Assembly: GCA_027579435.1 (NCBI GenBank) | Contig: JANBPK010001177.1 | Coordinates: 1 to 14,041 of the forward strand | Length of the DNA stretch: 14,041 bases | Direction of reading: 5' to 3' | Origin: Candolleomyces eurysporus | Taxonomy: Eukaryota > Basidiomycota > Agaricomycetes > Agaricales > Psathyrellaceae | In this document: positions 8,654 through 14,041 of the stretch, one piece after another | Layout: each line of letters begins with the position of its first letter | Position numbering within the stretch: the first letter of the stretch is position 1 | The notes under the pieces: model-generated | What the model saw: the letters and a program-made list of their open reading frames with translations, nothing else | The model's database searches: none | What the model was told of the DNA's origin: nothing | Translations under genes and position numbers: made by a program

Positions 8654-11561
8654 ATGGCCGCAGCAGCAGTCGAATCAGAGGCTGTCATCACGACCACCAC
8701 TCAAGAGACCACTACCATCGAGACGACCAGTAATGCAGAGTCAGCGCCCAGCACGGTGACCTTCGTCCAGCAAGAGGCTGGGTTGCTCGTGACGAAAGAG
8801 CTCGAGAAGGCTATTGCTCAGTGTAAAGCCAAAGTCGATCGTATCGCAAAGGATTGCAAAGCCAAGAATCGCAAATTCCGGTAAGTCTTCATCATCATCT
8901 CCATCTCAATGTCAAAAAAANTTAGAACAAAGAGATTGATATATCCTCCCCACCTCCGCCTTGACCTTGATCTCGACCTTGACGGTNTTAAAGTGATATC
9001 GAGTTCGATCTGGAGAACGACAAAAGCAACTGCCTCTACGGTCTATTCGTGAACGAAACCTATGCCCCCGCCGACGTCCACCGCGTCACACAAATCTTTG
9101 ACAACCCCACCTTCTTCCATAATGGTGAACCTGGATCGAACGACATCATCCAAGGCCAGTTGGGCGATTGCTGGTTCCTTTCTGCGCTCGCGACNGTGTC
9201 TACTGCGGGCGGTCTCATCGAGAAGCTGTGTGTNGCGGTGAGNATGATCGTCACTGCAGNTATTCGTGTNGTTTGAAGAAGCTGACTCGATACATTTGTG
9301 CAGCGCGACGAACAAGTCGGTGTNTATGGATTCATCTTCTTCAGGGACAANGCCTGGGTGACGGTGGTTATCGATGAGTGAGTCGTCCGTCCGTCNGTCT
9401 GTCTGTCCACCGACCCTGCCCCAAAACTTTCAATACAATACAATACGATGCGAATTGATCATCTGACAACCCCCTCACCGTGTCACAGCATGCTCTACAC
9501 ACGTGTACCCAAATTCGAGGAACTCCGATCCAACGAGCAAGAATTGTACCACTACGATAAAGACATCTACAACAAATCGGCGCGGAAAGGCGGCAAGTCT
9601 TTGTACTTTGCAAAGTCTGGNGAGACGGGAGAGACTTGGGTCCCGCTCATCGAGAAGGCGTATGCGAAGCTGCACGGCAATTATTCCCATATCACCGATG
9701 GACAGGAGTGTGACGCCGTGGAAGATTTGACTGGGTGCGTACCCGCCCATTGAANCGTTNTTTTCCAGATTCTAATGACTTGAATGNAATGNNTNNTCCT
9801 TTAGAGGCGTCTCAACCGTCCTCCAGAGCAAAGACATCCTCGATCCCGACCGCTTCTGGACCGAAGAACTCTTACGCGCAAATAANGACCGTATCTTCGG
9901 CTGCTCGTTCAACAGCCTCGACTCCAACAGGAACGGCTACAAAGCTCTCGTCCAAGGTCTCATGGGCGACCACGCGTACTCCGTCTTGCGTGCAGTCGAA
10001 GTCAAGGGCAAGAGATTCGTCGTCGTCCGNAACCCCTGGGGCAAGTCGGAGTGGACTGGCAGGTGGTCAGATGGCTCAAANGAGTGGACGTCCGAGTGGT
10101 TGGAAGCGATGCCTCAGTTGGGGCACGTATTTGGAGATGATGGGCAGTTCGTTATGGAATGTGGGTATCCGTCGCCTTTTTATTGTTTGAGAAATTCAGC
10201 TAATGTTGCTTTCATGACATGATCAGATTCGGACTGGTTGGATTGCTTTGCCCAAATCGATAGGACTTTGTTGTTCGACGCGAGCTGGGTCATGTCCTCT
10301 CAATGGCTCCGCGTACCAGCTCAGCCTCTCCCCGCTGCTTGGTCCTACGGTGACGTCTCGTGTAAGTGGTTTGCCCTCCTGAGCTCGATCTTTCCCTCTA
10401 ACCAAACGCGTCTTCCCATTTCTCCTGGTTCTTCTCTTTTTTAGTCTCTTTCTCGCTTCCCGGCCCTACCCACGCCGTCATCGTCCTCTCTCAGATCGAC
10501 AGCCGATACTTCAGAGATCTNTCAGGCAANGCCAAGTGGTCTTTGGACTTTGTCCTCGTCAAGGAGGGTGAGAGGGAGCCCATCGCAGAAGTCGCGCACT
10601 CCGAGTTCCACCTCCGTAGTGTCAACTTGGAGGCTCAGCTCGAAGGTGGGAACTACATTGTCTATGTCCGCCTGGATCGTACTATCAAGCAAGTCGAGGT
10701 ACGCTCATGGTGTCTTCAAGTGCGCCCCGGATCTGGCTAATGTTGTATTCTAGGACCCTGCGCAAGTTGACGAGAACCAGTTGCGCAAACTGTCTCGGGT
10801 TATGGCTGCTCGAGCGAAGAGCCAGTCNGTTGCGACTAGTACGTTTAGCCTACTTTTCNTNCCTAAATGGCGAGTTGACTGAGAACCCTTCCAACTCAGA
10901 CTTCAAGAAAGAGTAAGTTGACANATCTCCTTCTCTCCCTCTTTCTTTTCGAAAGTAACCAAGNTTCGAACGGTGGATCTAACNTTTTTTTTTTCTGCAC
11001 TTTCACTATAGCGAAAACTCAAAATACCTCGGCACAACCGTCGAGTCTCTCATCGAACGTGACTTGGCAGAGCTCCAGGAGAAGAAAAAGAAAGAGGAAG
11101 AAGGTGACAAGGTCAAAACTTCAGTGACTGAAGAGAAGTCCGANGATGGGAGTGTCACCACCACCACGACCGTTACGACTACCACGACCGAGACGAAGCA
11201 GANCGTGGTCAAGAGCGCCCCGGCGCCTAGCAAGCCCGTTCCTTCTGAAGGAATTGTCACCAAGGTCGTTAATGTGGCAGGCCCAGGTGATGATGCCACA
11301 GGCGACTCGGACGCCGCCGCGGTCACCACGACCACGACCACGACTGTCACTGTGGAGAGCGGGAAGGTCAACGTGCCGTATGAGGATTCGGATACGGTGT
11401 ATGTGGGATTGAGGGTGTACACGAATAAGGATGTGCCGGCAACGGTGGCGGGCAAGTTGAGAGAGAGTGAGAGTGGGGAGAAGAAGGTGGATGCGGCGAC
11501 GACGACGACCACTGCGACTGCCACAGCTAGTGCCACCCCCGCCCCTGCTGCTGCTGCGTAA
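8654..11561 (+). CDS. Calpain-like cysteine protease paralogue B, catalytic triad intact, 10 exons, 727 aa
   Basis: Exons: 8654-8880, 8994-9237, 9304-9377, 9489-9734, 9805-10160, 10227-10361, 10445-10698, 10754-10838, 10900-10912, 11012-11561; 2184 nt, in frame to TAA at 11559. Order: Thr/Ala/Glu-rich N-terminus (1-37), helical segment with paired Cys ([20 protein letters not shown], to 76), PC1 (77-264) with Gln129 and Cys135 in [15 protein letters not shown]2 (265-383) with His320 in GDHAYSV and Asn340 in RNPWG, a C2-like beta-sandwich (about 429-512), then a charged helix and a tail with three poly-Thr runs. The family consists of intracellular, usually Ca2+-dependent proteases making limited cuts; no EF-hand domain is present. 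It is not the PalB/Rim13 type as far as I can judge; it resembles the expanded basidiomycete calpains. Codons are strongly C-ending, unlike paralogue A. Several N calls lie in exons, but none breaks the frame. Intron 1 has a weak AAG acceptor (8991-8993). Confidence 0.94.
9385..9408 (+). repeat. Tetranucleotide microsatellite (GTCC/GTCT)6 in intron 3 of calpain B
   Basis: Six GTCY units (one base is N) start seven bases after the donor GTGAGT at 9378. The same intron carries a second simple repeat at 9431-9445. The intron is 111 bases, against 58 for its counterpart in paralogue A (2049-2106). Confidence 0.8.
9431..9445 (+). repeat. Pentanucleotide repeat (CAATA)3 in intron 3 of calpain B
   Basis: Three perfect CAATA units in the same expanded intron as the GTCY microsatellite. 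Confidence 0.7.
10900..10912 (+). other. 13-nt micro-exon of calpain B
   Basis: ACTTCAAGAAAGA lies between acceptor AACTCAG and donor GTAAGT. With flanking split codons it gives N-F-K-K-D. It has the same length, phase and position as the micro-exon at 573-585 of paralogue A (N-Y-K-P-D). Skipping it would break the frame of the tail. Confidence 0.9.
11156..11512 (+). repeat. Three poly-Thr coding runs in the calpain B tail
   Basis: ACC/ACG triplet runs at about 11156-11190, 11325-11345 and 11499-11512 encode Thr tracts, each interrupted by Val, Glu or Ala. A similar Thr cluster ([14 protein letters not shown]) stands at the N-terminus, so both ends of the protein are Thr-rich and probably disordered. 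On the opposite strand these runs create a false Val-rich open frame. Confidence 0.8.
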
Positions 11562-12837
11562 AGGCGTGTGTGTAAAGTACATTGTAAAATACTGAAGGGT
11601 GTCGATCGCTCTCTTTCTCTTGTGTATCATAGATCTTTGTGTTTTTTACGGTTGTTACTTGCTAGGGATTTTGATGGAAATGGATATCGAGAACTCATGG
11701 GGATTGCGAGTCGGAACGAATTGGCTTTAATCGCGAGATATTGTTGCACGAAAGGAACTAGAATGTAAATCATGCCTTTCTGCAACCTATTACCTTCTGT
11801 CGAGCTCAATCTGTTGGCCTCGATTCCGAACCCCTCCTGGCCTTCATCCGGGTCCAGCTCACAGGTGCATGGGATGTCCGCCATGGATTGCTTCTGAGAT
11901 TCATCGGGCAGGGTTAATTTCTGTACTGAGAAGGTCCGTGTGTCTCAAAGGACGGCGCTTAGAGGGTCCGATGGTACGGGAATCATTCTGTCGAACTACC
12001 AGGAGGGAAATGAGCTGAATACCCGCGACTTGGAATCGATGTACAGACGCGAAGCAGGTGGCTGAAATACAACTGAGCTAGTTTGTCGAATTTTTCAGCA
12101 TCGACGTGATAGTTCAAAACCTCTTGAGCAACGTGAATTCGACCTTTGGAGGTGGATAATCTGAGGATGGAATAACCTACAAAGTGAGCATACGTGAGAC
12201 CTCAGACTCGGACGTCCCCTGCTTGTACATCATCCTCCGTCTCGCGTCTCTTGCCTTTATCATATGCACCGTATAGCAAAGCTCCTTTAATGGAGTCGTT
12301 CGTAGGAAGTCGTTGGGGTTGATAGTATTTTTGCCATGACCGTGGTCATAATAGTCGAGGCATGGCTCAAACTATGGAGTCTTTGAGCTTGCGTTCCAAA
12401 ATTTGTAGTTGTTTAGCGCGCGGAATTCGGGATCCTACGACAGATTGCATAGCAAACCCACCAGCCCAGAGTTGAACACTGAAAGCGTATGCCTATAGCT
12501 TTTCTTCGTAGCATTGAAATAGACTACGAGAGATCACCCCGTTTATCTGAGTGTTCGTTCGGCTGGTGTGTCGTGGACCATCAACGCTTAGACAATTACC
12601 ATATGAATTACTAACGAGGCTATTGAGGTCCGTGACGACAAAAGAGTGTGAAAGAAGTAAGAAATATATCCAAGTATGTGCGCAAGTAGTATAAACAGAA
12701 ATCTGCACTGAGACAAACACAAAAACCATAATTTCGTCCAACCGAGTCCATCCATCCATCCTGCCAGGCACTGATCCATATAAAAATACCATCCACTTTC
12801 TCCTATGCACATCACTCGCCCATCTAGTTGATCACAC
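11562..12837. other. Convergent intergenic region / 3' UTRs
   Basis: Lies between the stop of calpain B (plus) and the stop of the Gln-rich gene (minus). Open frames are short (up to about 105 codons), overlap on the same strand and show no domain. The best isolated one is 11884-11627 minus (85 codons, true ATG), which I cannot distinguish from chance. No AATAAA on the relevant strands, no tRNA and no transposon end was seen. Confidence 0.5.
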
Positions 12838-14041
12838 TTACACAGCACCAATGGGCTTGTGGCCCCCAGCTACCTTCTTCGGTAATACCCATGAAGGCGT
12901 CGAAGACTGAGTGACCGGACTGCCAGGAGTAGGCGATGTTGACACCGGCGCCGCACCGTACCCTCCTTGCGCTTGTTGACCTTGACCTTGATCTGACCCT
13001 GCAGGCCTCTGGAACCCAGAATCCGTAAGCTGGTACCTCGCCGCATTCGCAGGTGCTGACTGCTGCAATGGCTGCTGATGCTGCTGGTGCCGCCCACCTC
13101 CTCCTGCNTGANANACTTCCNAGACCTCTGAACATCCGCGCGCCCGCTAGACTGAGCTTGGTAACTTCCGGACCTTTGAACGTCTGCACCCCCACCCGCA
13201 CTAGCAGTGTTACCCTGAGCCTGAGCCTGGGCAGCACCCGCAGCACTGGCCGCGGCCGGCCCAGTCACCCCGGGCACACTAACAAAGTACACTGCACCAG
13301 CAGGGTCAGTTCCCCCTTGGGCATAATACTGTGCCCACGCTTGCACGTTCGGATCACTATACGTTCTCGAGGGGTCAAAGGTATACGGAGGTCCGTCCTC
13401 TTGAGACGAGCTCGTCGCTGCTGGGCTTGAAGCCGCCTGCGAGTGCGAGTGCTGCTGGTTCTGCTGGACCGGTTGGACCTCCTGCTGTGGTTGTGTCTGC
13501 TGTTGGCCCAGAGATTGCTGACGGACGGGCTTAGGTTGTTCTTGAGGTTGTGGCTGAGGCTGCTGACCGAAAGACAGGGGCTGAGTCTGAACCTGTGGTT
13601 GCGACTGCTGCTGTTGGACCTGTTGCTGAGCCTGCTCCTGGAGCGGCTGGGCTTGAACATTAAGGCTGTGGCTGAGGTTGTGCCTGCTGGAGCGGTTGGA
13701 CATTCTGTACCTGCTGAACGGCCGGAGCAGGCTGTTGCTGTTGCTGTTGAGCTGGCTGAGCCTGAGCCTGAGGAATTGACTGGGTTGAGGGAGTCTGGTA
13801 GAGCTGAGGTTGAGCAGCGACACCGTACGCAGGTTGGGCTTGCTGCTGAGTCTGTCCAAATCCGGGAAGGGGCAAACCTTCAGATGGTGTCTGGACGGGA
13901 GATTGGGTAAGCTGAGGCGCTTGTTGAGCAACCGGCTCTCCATACGGCGATGGCAAAATTTGCGCTTGAGATTGAACTTGAGGTTGAGCCTGGTGCGCTT
14001 GCTGTACTGCAGGAGCCGACTCTCCATATGGCGATGGCAAA
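12838..14041 (-). CDS. Gln/Pro-rich protein, C-terminal part; possibly a FUBP-like KH RNA-binding protein (5' end outside window)
   Basis: Reading leftwards, frame one runs from the window edge to about 13711 (Gln/Pro/Ala repeats with SPYGE), frame two from 13637 to about 13125, and frame three from about 13107 to TAA at 12840-12838, ending in KVAGGHKPIGAV. The first switch can be a 73-base intron (13638-13710) or a one-base error at CCTTAATG near 13662. The second lies exactly in a cluster of four N calls (13108-13121) and is most likely a sequencing artefact. The only distinctive motif is YSDPNVQAWAQYYAQGGTDP. This Trp/Tyr-Tyr motif resembles the C-terminal AWxxYY repeats of far-upstream-element-binding proteins, RNA/DNA-binding KH proteins; the KH domains would lie outside the window. 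The protein is real with good confidence; the family is tentative. Confidence 0.72.
13105..13183 (-). repeat. Tandem duplicated segment encoding DVQRSGSYQA
   Basis: Two copies of about 30 bases (13155-13183 and 13105-13135) encode DVQRSGSYQA, the first clearly, the second blurred by four N calls. Aligning the copies shows two surplus bases in the second, both at N positions. That accounts for the frame change at this point. Confidence 0.65.
13638..13710 (-). other. Putative 73-base intron in the Gln-rich gene
   Basis: Donor GTACAG (13710) and acceptor CTCCAG (ending 13638), phase 0 on both sides, with a branch-like CTTAAT inside. Splicing joins VQQ to EQAQQQ and removes the TAA that ends the upstream frame. 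The alternative is a single-base insertion in the TT at about 13662, giving QPNVQAQP. The donor is weak, so I keep both. Confidence 0.4.
13930..14041 (-). repeat. 84-bp repeat encoding a 28-residue LPSPYGE unit
   Basis: LPSPYGE occurs at 14040 and again at 13956, exactly 84 bases apart, with nearly identical DNA over the motif. The rest of the 28-residue unit is Gln/Ala-rich and more diverged. The array appears to continue past the window edge. Confidence 0.6.

Noticed and set aside
11006..11536. Val/Ser-rich 176-codon frame, minus strand
   Set aside because: It is the reverse complement of the poly-Thr tail of calpain B (ACC/ACG runs read as GGT/CGT-type Val codons).
11627..11884. 85-codon minus-strand frame with a true ATG between calpain B and the Gln-rich gene
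   Set aside because: No recognised motif, and the length is within chance for this base composition; not strong enough to list as a gene.
12870..13124. Arg/Leu-rich ending (VKVNKRKEGTVRRR) of a long minus-strand frame
   Set aside because: It is an off-frame reading after the N cluster at 13108-13121. The other frame gives an evenly composed Gln/Gly/Pro tail continuous with the protein and ends at 12838.
1..14041. CRISPR arrays, tRNA or rRNA genes, transposon ends
   Set aside because: Scanned by eye on both strands: no spaced direct repeats, no tRNA arm pattern and no terminal inverted repeats with a transposase or reverse-transcriptase reading frame were found.

Overview
The window looks like nuclear DNA from a filamentous basidiomycete fungus, probably an Agaricomycete. 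The genes are cut by many short GT-AG introns (about 49-113 bases). One protein carries the Opi1 phospholipid-regulator domain, and two belong to the fungal calpain family with an N-terminal Cys-containing segment. There is no bacterial-type gene packing and no recognisable transposon, tRNA, rRNA or CRISPR. It is draft sequence: single N calls are frequent from about 5.9 to 11.2 kb and around 13.1 kb, and rare elsewhere.

Layout: (1) 136-2780, minus strand, calpain-like gene A, 12 exons, 674 aa. (2) 2781-4361, non-coding: promoter side of gene A with a cluster of small palindromes, then the likely long 3' UTR of the next gene. (3) 4362-7098, minus, an Opi1-family gene, 7 exons, 750 aa. (4) 7099-8653, divergent intergenic region with an inositol-responsive-like E-box near the Opi1 start, a possible decayed reading frame, and TATA and pyrimidine-rich signals before gene B. 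(5) 8654-11561, plus, calpain-like gene B, 10 exons, 727 aa. (6) 11562-12837, intergenic or UTR. (7) 12838 to the window edge, minus, the C-terminal part of a Gln/Pro-rich protein, possibly a FUBP-like KH RNA-binding protein, with its 5' end outside the window.

I spliced the two calpain genes by hand on both strands, and the exons match one for one. Lengths are 227, 244, 74 and 246 nt in both; the 356-nt exon of B is 28+334 in A; 135 nt in both; the 254-nt exon of B is 221+33 in A; then 85 against 94, and a 13-nt micro-exon in both, before divergent tail exons. All frames close. They are therefore inverted paralogues flanking the Opi1 gene. Gene B keeps the full Cys-His-Asn triad. Gene A keeps Cys but has Leu in the His column (a His sits two residues away) and Asp in place of Asn, while its reading frame and splice sites stay intact. 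The most interesting feature here is this pairing of an active-type calpain with a probable pseudo-calpain. Any functional link to the Opi1 gene between them is unproven.
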